Origin: Liolophura sinensis
Taxonomy: Eukaryota > Mollusca > Polyplacophora > Chitonida > Chitonidae
Direction of reading: 5' to 3'
Length of the DNA: 64,000 nucleotides
NCBI RefSeq assembly: GCF_032854445.1
Contig: NC_088300.1
Coordinates: forward strand, 78,593,084-78,657,083
Shown: one piece after another, positions 48,423 through 60,734 of the stretch
Position numbering within the stretch: position 1 is the first letter of the stretch
Layout of the letters: every line of letters begins with the position of its first letter
The notes under the pieces: model-generated
Databases searched by the model: none
Told to the model about the DNA's origin: nothing
Seen by the model: only the letters and a program-made list of their open reading frames with translations
Translations under genes and position numbers: made by a program

Positions 48423-49100
48423 CAAGAGGTGCCTGGCAAACCACCCACCTCTTTAGGTGCCTGACAAACCACCCACCTCATTAGGCGCCTGGCAAACCAC
48501 CCACCTCACCAGGTACCTGACAAACCACCCACCTCATTAGGTGCCTGACAAACTATAACACCTCAATGGGTACCTGACAAACCATAACACCTCATTAGGT
48601 ACCTGACAAACCATAACACCTCATTAGGCACCTAACAAACCACCACACCTCACCATGCACCTAACAAACCACCCAACCTAACCAGGTACCTGACAAACTA
48701 CCCAACTTCAACAGGTACCTGACAAACCACCGCACCTCCCCAGATATCAGACAAACCACATCACCTGCCCAGGTACCTGACAAACCACCGCACTTCACTT
48801 AATAACTGACAAACCACCGCACCTCACCCGACAGCTGGCAAACCACCGCACCTCACCCGACAGCTGGCAAATCGCCACACCTCACCCGACATCTGACAAA
48901 CCACCGCACCTCACCCGACATCTGGCAAACCATCGCACCTCACCCGACAGCTGGCAAACCACCGCACCTCACGAGGTACCTGGCAAACCACCACACCTTA
49001 CCAGGTACGTGACAAACCCCCGCACCTCACCAGGTACGTGACAAAACAACGCACCTCACCAGGTACGTGACAAACCACCGACCCCTCAAGAGGTACTTCA
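48423..49100 (+). repeat. 29-bp minisatellite, about 23 copies
   Basis: Units contain GGTACCTGACAAACCACCGC followed by acctcacca. Subfamilies differ in the first ten bases (CCGACAGCTGG, CAGGTACGTG). The array starts about 20 bases after a SINE end. Confidence 0.9.
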
Positions 49101-49519
49101 AAACCACCCATTTCACTATGTAGGCTATTCCAACCATCAGCCACAGCCAAGTCCGTAATCCAGTCTTTAGAGAAAGAGACCCTTCAGTCCTCACTCTTCC
49201 CTGGCCCAGTCCTATTAATTTTTGCTGAAAGTCATTTGTCACCCATCAATTAAGATGGTGTGCAGGTGGAATATTCCCACACTATGTCGCTACTTCCGGT
49301 TTCCTCCTTCCATCATATCCATAACAATGACCACCACTAAGCTATGTGCATGTCTCATTAGTTTCACTATGCAGCATGAGAAACAGAGCTAGGTAGTGAG
49401 AGTCCAGTTCATTTTAAGATCCGTGTTTTGGATTTGTGCTGCAACCATACGTAAACCACCACCTGGCCATGTTGAAATTGCAATGCTCTTTTGGAGACTA
49501 TTTCAGTTTTTTTGAGCAG

Positions 49520-52500
49520 AATGTACCTTCGAAATAATCAGTGGAACTGGATATTTACCACTGATATTACGCGAGTACTGTACGTCGGTACATGAGTGTA
49601 CGGCGAAGTGTGCCGAGCCGGTGGAGAGTGGGAATAGCAAATGCTGGGCGATGACTTATGATTCCGGCCAGTGCATTCTCCAGCTCGCGGACATCCCGGT
49701 TAAGTTCTTCAACACTAAGTATCCAAGAACAGCTACATCAGGTTTGAAGAGATGTTACGAAGGTAAGAGTAAAACCAATGAGACGATGTCTAATGTTTGG
49801 TCTAAGACACTGTTGTTACATGCTTGCTGGACTAAGAGACCTTTGTTACCTAATGCTTACAGCAACAGACCGTTGTTACATAATGCCTGGACTAAGAAAC
49901 CGTTGTTACCTAATGCTTAGAGTAACAGACCATTGTCACACAATGCCTGGGCTAAGAAATCGTTATTACCCAATGCTTGACCTTAGAGTCATTACTACAT
50001 AAAATAATTTTTTACTACATAACATAATTTGCATAATTTACTTCTTTAGCGATTAGCGAAACACTAGTATTTCAGCACTGTCTTATTACCCAGCACTAAC
50101 GTGATAGCGATGGCCAGGGGGTCTCGAGGAATCCTGATCGGTGCTGAACCGCTGCAGACACCCCGAATATCTCCAGCATCCAGCGTCATCAAGCCGAAAT
50201 CTGACAATGGTTACAACCGCAAATATCCACACCTAAGCTATGGTGAAATCTCTACTGGTAATAATCCGGGAGACGGAAATTGGGTCTTGTATGATATCTC
50301 AGCAGTGTAAACTGAAGGAAGCCAAACGGCTTCATTATATCCGAAAATCCTTATCAGTTACCCGGCACTGCCTTTAACAGACGCGTCGACGTTCTCGTCT
50401 AATAAAAACGCCGATCTCAGGAGCGGCACTACTTCCGCTTTAATCGATTTATATTTGGAACCAACTGACTGGTCAGGTGGTGTAGTATGGATGCTAAATA
50501 CAACCCAGCTATTGATGTTAGCCACAGGTAAGGTTTAATATTTGGTTGATAGGGCAACTTTAATGTAATTTTGTTGTGCCGTAATTTTAATACATACATC
50601 TGCTTACAAACATTAAACAATGCACTGTCAGATATAGCTTTTATCTGTCGTTCTTGCGACCCGTTCCATGCCTTTCAGTGTATGAGAGGTATTTTCTTCA
50701 CGAATGTGGAAGTACAAAACAATGAGCTGCATCAACACTATCTCTAGTATAGGTCATAAACAGCATGGAAATAGGCCGTGGACTGCTCAGTAAAAGCACT
50801 TGCCTAAAGCATATACTTCTGTAAATTTAGTCCTGTTAAATGCAGTTTACCGCAGCGAACTTCCCATACATCCATACACATCCGTGTTGTGTAGCTCTGT
50901 AGTTAACCCCAGCGAACTTCTCATACATCAGTACACATCCGTGTTCTGTAGCTCTGCAGTTTACCCCAGCGAACTTCTCAAAGATCAGTACACATCCGTG
51001 TTCTGTAGCTCTGCAGTTTACCGCAGCGAAGTTCTCACACATCAGTACACATCCGTGTTCTGTAGCTCTGCAGTTTACCCCAGCGAACTTCTCAAAGATC
51101 AGTACACATCCGTGTTCTGTAGCTCTGCAGTTTACCGCAGCCAAGTTCTCACACATCAGTACACATCCGTGTGCTATAGCTGTGCAGTTTACCCCCAGCA
51201 AACTTCTCATACACCAATGCACATTCGTGTTTTGTAGCTCTGTAGTTTACAACAGCGAACTTCTCATACATCCATACACATCCTTGTTCTGTAGCTCTGC
51301 AGTTTACCCCAGCGAACTTCTCAAAGATCAGTACACATCTGTGTTCTGTAGCTCAGCAGTTTACCCCAGCGAAGTTCTCATACATCAGTACACATTCGTG
51401 TTCTGTAGCTCTGCAGTTTACCGCAGCGAACTTCTCAAAGATCAGTACACATCTGTGTTCTGTAGCTCTGCAGTTTACTCCAGCGAACTTCTCATACATC
51501 AATACACATTCGTGTTCTGTAGCTCTGTAGTTTACCGCAGCGAAGTCCTCATACATCAGTACACATCCGTGTGCTATAGCTGTGCAGTTTACCCCCAGCA
51601 AACTTCTCCTACACCAATACACATTCGTGTTCTGTAGCTTTGTAGTTTACCGCAGTAAACTTCTCATACATCCATACACATCCTTGTTCTGTAGCTCTGC
51701 AGTTTACTCCAGCGAACTTCTCATACATCCATACACATCCGTGTTCTGTAGCTCTGCAGTTTACCCCAGCGAACTTCTCATACATCAGTACACATCCGTG
51801 TTCTGTAGCTCTGCAGTTTACCCCAGCGAATTTCTCATTCATCAATACACATCCGTATTCTGTTGCTCTCCAGTTTACCGCAGTTAACTTCTCGTACATC
51901 AGTACACATCCGTGTTCTGTAGCTCTGCAGTTTACCCCAGCGAACTTCTCAAAGATCAGTACACATCCGTGTTCTGTAACTCTGCAGTTTACCCCATCGA
52001 ACTTCTTGTACATCAGTAGACATCCGTGTTCTGTAGCTCTGCAGTTTACCGCAGCCAACTTCTCATACATCAGTACACATCCGTGTTCTGTAGCTCTGCA
52101 GTTTACCGCAGCGAAGTTCCCACACATCAGTACACATCCGTGTTCTGTAGCTCTGCAGTTTACCACAGCCAACTTCTTGTACATCAGTACACATCCGTGT
52201 TCTGTAGATCTGCAGTTTACCCCAGCGAATTTCTCATTCATCAATACACATCCGTTTTCTGTAGCTCTGCAGTTTACCCCATCGAAGTTTTCATACATCA
52301 ATACACATCCATGTTCTGTAGCGCTGTAGTTTACCGCAGCGAACTTCTCGTACATCAGTACACGTCCGTGTTCTGTAGCACAGCAGTTTACTGCAGCGAA
52401 CTTCTCCTACATCGGTACACATCCGTGTTCTGTAGCTCTGCAGTTTACCGCATCGGACCTTTCATACATCAGTACACATCCGTGTTCTGTGGATCTGCAG

Positions 52501-53973
52501 TTTACCTCAGCAAACTTCTCATACATCAATACACATTCGTGTTCTGTAGCTCTATAGTTTGCCGCAGCGAACTTCTCATACATCAATACACATTCGTGTT
52601 CTGTAGTTCTGCAGTTCACCGCATCGGACCTTTCATACATCAGTACACATCTGTGTTCTGTAGCTCTGCAGTTTACCGCAGCGAACTTCTCGTACATCAA
52701 TACGCATCCGTGTTCTGTAGATCTGCAGTTTACCCCATCGAAGTTCTCATACATCAATACACATCCGTGTTCTGTAGCTCAGGAGTTTACCGCAGCGAAC
52801 TTCTCGTACATCAGTACACATCCGTGTTCTGTAGCACAGCACTTTACAGCAGCGAACTTCTCCTACATCAATACACATCCGTGTTCTGTAGCTCTGCAGT
52901 TTACCCCATCGAAGTTCTCATACATCAATACACATCCGTTTTCTGTAGCTCAGAAGTTTACCCCATCGAAGTTCTCATACATCAGTACACATCCGTGTTC
53001 TCTAGCTCTGTAGTTTACCCCAGCGAATTTCTGATACATTAATACACATCCGTGTTCTGTAGCTCTATAGTTTACCGCAGCGAAGTCCTCATACATCAAT
53101 ACACATTCGTGTTCTGTAGTTCTGCAGTTTACCTTAGCGAAGTTCTCATACATCAATGCACATCCGTGTTCTGTAGCTCTGCAGTTGACCGCATCGGACC
53201 TCTCATACATCAGTACACATCCGTGTTCTGTAACTCTGCGATTTACCCCAGCGAACTTCTCATACATCAATACACATCTGTGTTCTGTAGCTCTGCAGTT
53301 TACCGTGGCGATGTTCTCATACATCAGTACACATCCGTGTTCTGTAGCTCTGCAGTTTACCGTGGCGATGTTCTCATACATCAATACACATCCGTGTTCT
53401 GTAACTCTGCAGTTTACCGCAGCGCACTTCTCATACATCAGTACACATCCGTGTTCTGTAACTCTGCAGTTTACCGCAGCGAACTTCTCGTACATCAATA
53501 CACATCCGTGTTCTGTATAGCTCTGTTGTCTACTCTTACGATTTTCTCTCACAGTACACGTCCGTTTTCTGTAACTCCGGTTTCCTCGTCAACTTTCATA
53601 CATTAAGCTGAAGTTCTTCACTACGGCGTTAAACACCAATCAGGCAACAAAATAAATAAATAAATGAAAATATTAATAATTTACGAAGTAATCAGAGTGA
53701 ACAAAGATCACTTTATCTTGTTTTTCAGGCGATGTGAGCCCTAAATCTGAGGAATCTTGTATCTGTACGTCTTCTGTGACGATTTCACGGGGTGTGACAG
53801 AGTCACCGTGGAGTCCTGGTGATGTTTTGACCCTGAACAAGACAGCTGTATCACTGTGGAGGCGGAAGTTCATTAGTATTCCATATTATCGATCGAGCGC
53901 CATGGGGAATGGCAACTGCAGTATGGTTGCTTGCAGTGTGAAGTTATTGGTTCTAATTTGGTTGGACCTTTAG
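49520..53973 (+). CDS. PAN/apple-like domain protein, last two exons visible
   Basis: Exon 49520-49762 (81 codons, phase 1 at both ends) follows acceptor TTTTTTTGAGCAG and ends with donor GTAAGA. It encodes a Cys-rich segment: ECTFEIISGTG, YCTSVHECTAKC, KCWAMTYDSGQCILQL, LKRCYE. The spacing and the W/Y-rich core resemble PAN/apple domains, which bind proteins or sugars outside cells. A terminal exon 53729-53973, after TTGTTTTTCAG, joins in the same phase, adds about 80 residues (SCICTSSVTISRG.., NCSMVACSVKLLVLIWLDL) and ends with TAG. The 4-kb intron is mostly a 57-bp satellite. Upstream exons with a signal peptide were not found, and joining these two exons is an inference from phase. Confidence 0.45.
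49796..49990 (+). repeat. ~30-bp repeat, about 6 copies
   Basis: Alternating units contain GACTAAGAAACCGTTGTTAC and AACAGACCGTTGTTACATAA. The repeat starts just after the PAN exon donor, inside the intron. Confidence 0.75.
50101..50310 (+). other. Unassigned open frame inside the PAN-gene intron
   Basis: Seventy codons ending NPGDGNWVLYDISAV. The composition looks more protein-like than neighbouring chance frames. There is no known domain and no clear splice sites, so I do not call it a gene. Confidence 0.15.
50840..53530 (+). repeat. 57-bp satellite, about 47 copies
   Basis: Units contain ATACATCAGTACACATCCGT followed by gttctgtagctctgcagtttaccgcagcgaacttctc. Point variants define local subfamilies (CAAAGATCAG, CATCGGACCTTTC). 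Because 57 is a multiple of three and the unit lacks stops in several frames, frames of more than 300 codons run through it on both strands. They encode only 19-residue repeats and are not called genes. Confidence 0.95.
53585..53650 (+). mobile_element. SINE 3' end fragment at the right edge of the 57-bp satellite
   Basis: TTCTTCACTACGGCGTTAAA and CACCAATCAGGCAAC plus an AATAAATAAAT tail match the 3' end of the SINE family. The body is missing. Confidence 0.6.
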
Positions 53974-55384
53974 AAGCTGCTTCTGGATATGAAGACCTTT
54001 TCCCAAAATCTTTGAATAAACCCTAACTGTAGACCAGATGTAATCTGAACTTTATTATCTTCAGTTTCACGGCGAGTTGTTAAGCCATTTGTCATCACTA
54101 GATGACTGTAATGTATGTGTGTTGGCATCTTTGCAGAAAAAGTGTATGCACGGATTTTGATGAAACAAATTTTAGCTGTGGCGTGGGTTTGCGCTCTGCT
54201 TGTGCTGCTAGTATTACACATCCATTTGTTGTTGTAGTTGAGAGACTTCAAATCTTAACACGGAGAATATGAAGAATCGGTGTAGTCTGCACAACTAAAA
54301 ATTGCGCGACAAATCCTCTGCTAACAAAAACGTGTGATAAAATAAACACATTTGATTTGACCATAGATTAGTGGCCATAGGACATCCAATCTCCGATAGA
54401 TGTCGACATCCAGAAGCACTTAACTCATCTGGATTTTGTTCTTTCTCGCTCATGTCTCAAATTATATTCAATTTGTAGATATATTCTGAATAAAAAAATG
54501 TTTGTTATACTTGGTTTGACTTCATACAGTATTGCTTCACAATTTATTCCTGAAATTCGTACAATTAATAAAAACTGTGTGAAGAAATAATGAATAAAAA
54601 GCAAATAAAATCAAGCTTACATTTTCATGATATGGCGATCGAGGATAAGTTACAATAACAGTGGTGTGATATTTCCCCTTGACCTTGTTACACAAAGTAC
54701 ACATATAGAGCGAGATGTTTACCACTCAGAGATAAGCGATATATACGGTAGTCGATACTGTATTCTCCCCGATGTACACATGTCGCAAATGGCGACAGGA
54801 ATGGAATCCTGGGTGACTTCCAACTTTCATATTGACGTTAGTGCTGGATCCGTCTTTGTGGTGAACTAGGTTCTGCGAACAGGACGTACTTAGAAAAATG
54901 TGACGAGTGTAGTCTAAGTTTAAACTGTACGAGATTATAACTAAATTATCCATGTTGTAACCTCAAATACAAGTTATAGTTTTCAAACTCGACTTAAAAG
55001 ACAAAATAGCATTAACACCATAAGGATGGACCCTAATTGTAGCAAGTATGCGAGCAACTGCACTCTTAAATTAAGACCGTTTATGTGGTATTATATGGAT
55101 TTCGCCGGAGTTCTAGCACATGCTTTTCATCAGCATTAAAACGGACTGAGCTTAGATAGGCTCTTCAGTTACTTGCGAAGTCCAAACGTCGTGCGACTTA
55201 CGTACACCACTTGTAAAGTGTAAAGAAACGTTCGAAGTCGAATATCGCAAGACCCATTTTCAAAAAAATCTAAAACTCCAGTCCCACAGGAATATGTAAG
55301 AAATAATTATTTAAATAATAAATAAAGCTGGTAACTTGTAAGACAACCGTATACACGTAGTTTATTCCGGTCAGTTCGGTTTTC
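53974..55384. other. Intergenic, no gene seen
   Basis: AT-rich sequence with short chance frames. Nothing repetitive or coding was recognised. Confidence 0.4.
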
Positions 55385-55640
55385 TCCACTCATAAAGCTG
55401 ACCGCCGTCAAATAGTAAGTGAACTATTCCTGAGAATGCAGCTTGATTCGCCAATCAACAAGTCATGATAACAGACTGCAAACCCCTTTCGGCTCACAAA
55501 ATCTTTCGATTTATTTATTCATTTATTTGTTGTTTGTTTAACGCCACACTCAAAATTTTTTCACATACGATGGCAATCAGTTTTATGGGTGGAGGAAACC
55601 GGAGTGCTATGAAGCACCGACGATTGACAAGTTACTGGCG
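55385..55640. mobile_element. Two SINE fragments in opposite orientation
   Basis: 55385-55462 (plus sense) reads GACCGCCGTCAAATAGTAAG then GCTTGATTCGCCAATCAA. 55505-55640 (minus sense) reads GTTTAACGCCACACTCAAAA then GGTGGAGGAAACCGGAGTGC. Both are diverged 3' ends, head to head. Confidence 0.5.
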
Positions 55641-55739
55641 AACCTTGCCACGTGTGACGCTCAGTTATGTAAATCATTTTGATGGAAGACAAGTGGTCTT
55701 TAAAGAACGTTAGGCAGCTCAGACAGCCAGCCGAGCCAT

Positions 55740-55880
55740 GTCGACCGCTCATTGTAACCACAGACAGGTAGAACCGGAGAATCAACAAATACTCTGCCCA
55801 AGGCCGGGTTTGAACCCACAACTCATGTGTCCTAGTGATTGAAGGACAAGAACCTTTAACCACTGGGCCAGGACAAGTTA
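55740..55880 (-). mobile_element. tRNA-derived SINE fragment of another family
   Basis: On the minus strand TGGCCCAGTGGTTAAAGGTT (box A-like) is followed by GGGTTCAAACCCGGCC (box B-like) and a non-tRNA body. The loops and acceptor stem do not make a proper tRNA, so it is a SINE. Confidence 0.6.
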
Positions 55881-55999
55881 CCTCTAACTGTGAAATTGTC
55901 TTGTTATATGTACATCTTTGACTTGAAGTACATGATAACAAAATGTGACAAGCACTATATCGGGCCCGTGAGCACTGTGTAGGCCTACACTGTCACTGG

Positions 56000-56235
56000 A
56001 TGACTATCATGTTGGGACCGTTGTCTCTACACCGTGATGTGGTAGGGTGTCATGTCAGGACCTCTGTCTGTACATCGTGACAGGGTGAGGTGTCATGTTG
56101 GGACCGTTTTATGTACCCTGTGATAGGGTGAAGTGTCCTGTTATTACTGTTGTCTGTTCACCGTGGCAGGGTGAGGTGTCATGTTGGGACCGTTTTATGT
56201 ACCCCATGATAGGGTGAAGTGTACTATCGGGACAT
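56000..56235 (+). repeat. ~47-bp degenerate tandem repeat, about 5 copies
   Basis: Units contain GGGTGAGGTGTCATGTTGGG followed by accgttttatgtaccctgtgata. It lies 3' of the receptor gene. The rest of 55881-56659 has no gene. Confidence 0.75.
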
Positions 56236-56659
56236 TGGGACCGGCATGCGAAAAAAGTTAAAAACGTCAAAAACAAACTCTGAGTTACAAAGTTTTGTCA
56301 TTTAGACTCAAAATGATCAAACCATTCTAGTACTGTTAAAAACTAAGCACACTTTGACTGGTTTTGCTTAAATGACAAGACCGGTATTAGTCATTGATTT
56401 CAAACATGGGCACGTTTACCTCAGCAGCGTCGTCTTCAGTTTAGTTCGTTCGGGGAAAATTACGCCTCATCTTTGCAGGCTATCAACAAAAGGGGGATAA
56501 CTCTAATATGCCTGATCTATCGGCTATGAGAACATCAGGATTCTGCATTGCATATGCCGGGGTATATATCGCCTATTTCCATACATGAGTTGCTTCCTTC
56601 TGGAAATTAAAGTCTGTCACCTTTTTCACAGGACTCCTCACTCGCATCGTTGCATCTGC

Positions 56660-59600
56660 CTAGAGCATTGATGACATCGTACTGATGGACGTCCCGCTTG
56701 ACGTGTGTGACATCGACTTCTTTGCTGGAGCAATTTGTTCAAACTTTTCCTTCAGCATCTCCCATGTTTGATCGTTAACACAGAATGAGACGAAGGCAAA
56801 AATGCCTTGAGCCGCATTCAGTATGACGAAGATGTACCACAGGACGTGAGACTGAAATGCGGCGGCAAAACTTCCGAATAGCCAGGCAACTGACAGCAAA
56901 ACTGCTAACTTCAGGTAAACCATGACTAGTGCTTTCTTTGTCTTGTTCGAAACCTGGACAGCATCTGGTATCTGTGACAATACTCCAACAGTTTGAATGA
57001 AGAAGTATACAGCGCAAGCTAAAGCTACCCCAAGAGGCCCACCAAAGTATAACCCAATGTCCCCCAACTTGCTGAGGAAACAAACAGCGTTACCATAACC
57101 GATGACCGTCCCATGAGAGTTAGCCAAGTTGTAAGCAATGCACAGAATTATGGTGACGACAGGCAAGCCATTTGAGATTAACACATTTCGCATCATGACA
57201 CTTCTCAAGTCAGTCGTGTCGTCTTTATTCTCGAGAATCTTCCTCAGATCTGCGTAGACATGATGAATACAGACAGTCAACCAGAAAAATGATGACGTCC
57301 AGAAATAGTGGATCAAAATACCGATAGTTTTACAAGCGCCAATATTTTCGGTGGCTCCGATTCCGGACAGGAAAAATAACTGGGCAAAGAAAAGGTGGAA
57401 AATCACAAACATGTTGTTTTTACCGGGAGCTGTTCGTAACTCTGGTAGGTAACAGTAGAGAAGGAAGGCGAACAGGAGTGCTGCTAAAGACACACTAACA
57501 CACACGGTAGATGTTATCGTCAGTGCCATGGGTTCTACCTGCTTCATTTCCACCTGAGATTTGTTTTCGGCCGGCACTGACTCAAAAACAGCCACTCTCT
57601 GCAGATTATCCAACGTTCCTATGCATATCTGTAGAGTATCACGGCACACAGTCAGTGTGGAGTCATTTAACAACAATCCCTCATCATCGGAAACGAGGGT
57701 GGAATTTTCCTTGATGTAGCGTAACTTAGATTTCAGAATATCAACCTCAATGTAGGGGCAGTCCAAGGACACGTCAACAGTTGTATATTCTATGTGACTG
57801 ACACACGTCTGGTCACACTGACTGGTAATGGCGTCCAGTGAGTCATGAAGTAGCTGTTCTCTGATGTGATCAAAGGTAATCTCTTCACGTGGGGAGGAAC
57901 AGGTGCGCGGTGCTGATGTGATCAGCGTGTCCTCTCCGGCCCCCATGAACGCCCATGACAAAACCTGCAGATTTTGCAGTATCTCCTCTGTATCCCTAAG
58001 GGAGATATCCTGCATAACTAAAATCTCAGCCGTCACCGACGTGCCCTCAAACGTTTCTTTGCCCACACCGTCAACGGCCGTGAAGATTTGAAATTCCATT
58101 CGCCGTATGAAATAAGGGAGTAACGGTTCGAGGAGTTTTCTGACCAGAACTTCGTATTGTGTTATAAGCGAATCCCAATTTGGTATTCCGTGAGTTGGTT
58201 TCATGATGTAGAATACGGAGAATCCTAACCCCTTAGCTGTTGTAAACACGGGCTCGCATCGTCCTCGGATGAAGGTGCGTCTTTCCTGGCACAGAGGTGA
58301 GATACATTGGTTCTGCAATGATACAATGACGGTGAAAATTGTTGACATTTACCCGAGTTAGTACTGATATGCAAAAAATCGCAGAAACTGTACATCCAAT
58401 TTTCATTTCAAAATATTGTTTACATGTGACATAGTCATTTCAGGAAACATTTATTACGCAGAGACGTATACGATTAGATCAGAGAATATTGTAAAGGTAT
58501 TTAGCAGGGTAATTACCTCAAAAGGGTCATAAACCCTGCCCAATTCACACAGCCGGTTAACCTCAAGTTCATCGTCATTCACTTCCGGTTCAAACATGGG
58601 GTCAAAGTTCATAAAAGCGTTGAGGGGTCTTTGAGTCAGTTGTATATTACCCTTTGGATCAGATGGAGGAAAACACAGTTGGTTTTTAGCCAAGACAATT
58701 CCATTACAAGCAGCACAGAATATATTCTTGTAAATGACACCGTTATGTATTATCGGATTGGCGAACTGCTCACAGATTGTGCTGGCAATGCTGTTGCCAG
58801 TTGGACAAGTATCAACTAGTCCTGCGGGGCAATATCTAGGAGTAACCTCGTTTGGGGGACTGAAATTCACGGAGCAGCCGTGCTTTGATAGTTCCTCTGG
58901 GCCCCACTGCTCTCTGGCAGCTGATACATTGTTCTTGCACGTGATCTCGTGTCTCCACGGCTCAAGATCGTGTTCGAAATGTCCATTACACATTGCACAA
59001 AACCGGTTCCTGTAGGTGATTTGTGACCTAACAACACTGACAGGTTTGGCCTGCTCAATCTTGGATGTGTCTGGACTTTCACACAGGTTAAGATCCGCAT
59101 ACTCTTTGTCGTTGGTTTTGAGGTTCGAGCAACCAGTTACCATAAAAACGGACATGTCGCCGATAAGGACGCACTTGGTTTTGGGCTGTGCTAGAGTTCC
59201 CGATGCGTTGTAGACTCGGTCAGCACAGCAGTCTCCGTACAAATGACAGCCCGTCTCACAGGAACACGGAAACTGGCAAGCGAAACAGTCCGAACTCTCC
59301 GTATCCTCCCAAGTCTCACCTGAGTCACAGAGATATGACTTCCCACACACGAAGGCCGTGGCCTCCAGCACAGTCTGGTGAGCGGACAGAGAGATGTCAA
59401 ATGTATACTCATTGACGGCCTCATCCAGAAAACCCTGGACCGTAAACGCAGCTGTTGTTGTTTTAGTGTCGGTTGTTGTTGTTATCGGTACCTCGTTGAA
59501 TCCTGGAAGACGTGGGTTCTCCGTAGATGACACCGTCGGAAGTCTGTTGGGCGTTGTGGAATGACCAGTCTCATTGCCAGACGTAAGTCCGGATATTAAG

Positions 59601-59689
59601 ATGAATACCAGCCATGGACGAAGAATGGTCCACAAGGTCACTGGCTCACCTTGCAGTGCCACTATAGTCCTGTGTGATGGCACGGACAT
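56660..59689 (-). CDS. Secretin/methuselah-like 7TM receptor with somatomedin-B domain, two exons
   Basis: Exons are 59689-58517 and 58312-56660, joined in phase 0 across a 204-bp GT-AG intron. The product is 941 residues. The ATG follows an in-frame TAA about 40 bases upstream. A hydrophobic segment near residues 24-36 (WLVFILISGL) is a likely signal peptide, followed by a Thr-rich stretch. A somatomedin-B-like module reads CFACQFPCSCETGCHLYGDC plus CADR. A Cys-rich ectodomain follows, with repeated FCAxCNG motifs. The 7TM part (about 650-900) has class-B hallmarks: LRTAPGKNNM after TM1, a Cys before TM3 and one in loop 2, KLAVLLSVAWLFG in TM6 and LNAAQGIFAF in TM7. The tail is short and Ser/Thr-rich. 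I see no clear GPS autoproteolysis site. It is probably a cell-surface receptor coupling to G proteins; the ligand is unknown. Confidence 0.9.
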
Positions 59690-59812
59690 GACGAATCCTG
59701 ATAGCGAACGAACAACTGACCTGGTTCTTTAAATTCACTGGCTGTCTGGAAACAAAAGAAATGTTTGGGTTTTGAATAAGCTTAACCAATCAGATTTGAA
59801 CCATAATTTGCC

Positions 59813-59816
<4 letters not shown>

Positions 59817-59862
<46 letters not shown>
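59817..59862. repeat. (TA)n(TG)n microsatellite
   Basis: About 18 bases of TA are followed by about 28 bases of TG, in the upstream region of the receptor gene. No core promoter was recognised in 59690-60190. Confidence 0.9.
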
Positions 59863-59865
<3 letters not shown>

Positions 59866-60189
59866 CATGACAGGCGACGCTGACCATATATGAAGCTTAA
59901 ACCATACATGTACAGGCATTGATGCATTCCTTGGAGAAGAGGGACAGAAGTTACGTTCTCACAACTAAACTCATCTAGACATCGAAGACTACAGGGTTTC
60001 TATCATCCATTACAAAAAAGTGTTTTATGTTGCACACGTCACACTATGCACTGGTTTCATTGTCATTAAGTAGATCCACGACTTCACACTCTTCTCATGT
60101 CTTACACAGCTGCCCGGAGAAATAGCGCCTGCAAAACTGTCTACACTGTAAAGCCTATATATGAGATAAATATACTGTTTAGAAAGTTT

Positions 60190-60355
60190 TAGAGTATACA
60201 GACTAACCGACTTACAGTATACATACTCACCCACATAGGCTACAGTATACAGACTCACCGACTTACAGTATACAGACTCACCGACTTACAGTATACAGAC
60301 TCACCGACTTACAGTATACAGATTCACTCACTTACAGTGTACAGACTCACCGACT
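60190..60355 (+). repeat. 23-bp tandem repeat, about 7 copies
   Basis: Units contain GTATACAGACTCACCGACTT plus aca. Confidence 0.88.
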
Positions 60356-60734
60356 GTCCATACGAAAACAATATCTTTATCATACTGTTTTCATCTGGCG
60401 AGATACGGCTTTGTTACAGAGTTTGCATGATCTTGGTGTTTTTTATGTTTTTAGACAAAGGCTGGTATATACTCATGTACAATATAAGCCTATGTCACGG
60501 CAAAATGTTTGGTAGGCTAATCATAAAAGTTTCAGTTTGCATACCGATGTCAAAAACGTGACTGCGATGTCAGCTCAAATGTTTATTTGTATAAATTGTG
60601 GCATTTTTGAGAAATCTGTCGCGTACCTGAGGCAGGTGAAGGTGGATGAATGCATACGCCTGTGCATAGGAACCAATTTATGTAGTAATTCCAAAGTAAC
60701 CAGTGGTTGCTTGGGATGAAGAGATTCCATGAAC

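Noticed and set aside
48423-49100. Possible CRISPR array
   Set aside because: Units are contiguous and similar along their full 29 bp with no unique spacers. This is an ordinary minisatellite in an animal genome.
50800-53606. Long Cys-containing frames on both strands across the 57-bp satellite
   Set aside because: The unit length is a multiple of three, so the open frames follow from the DNA repeat. Both strands encode equally regular 19-residue repeats.
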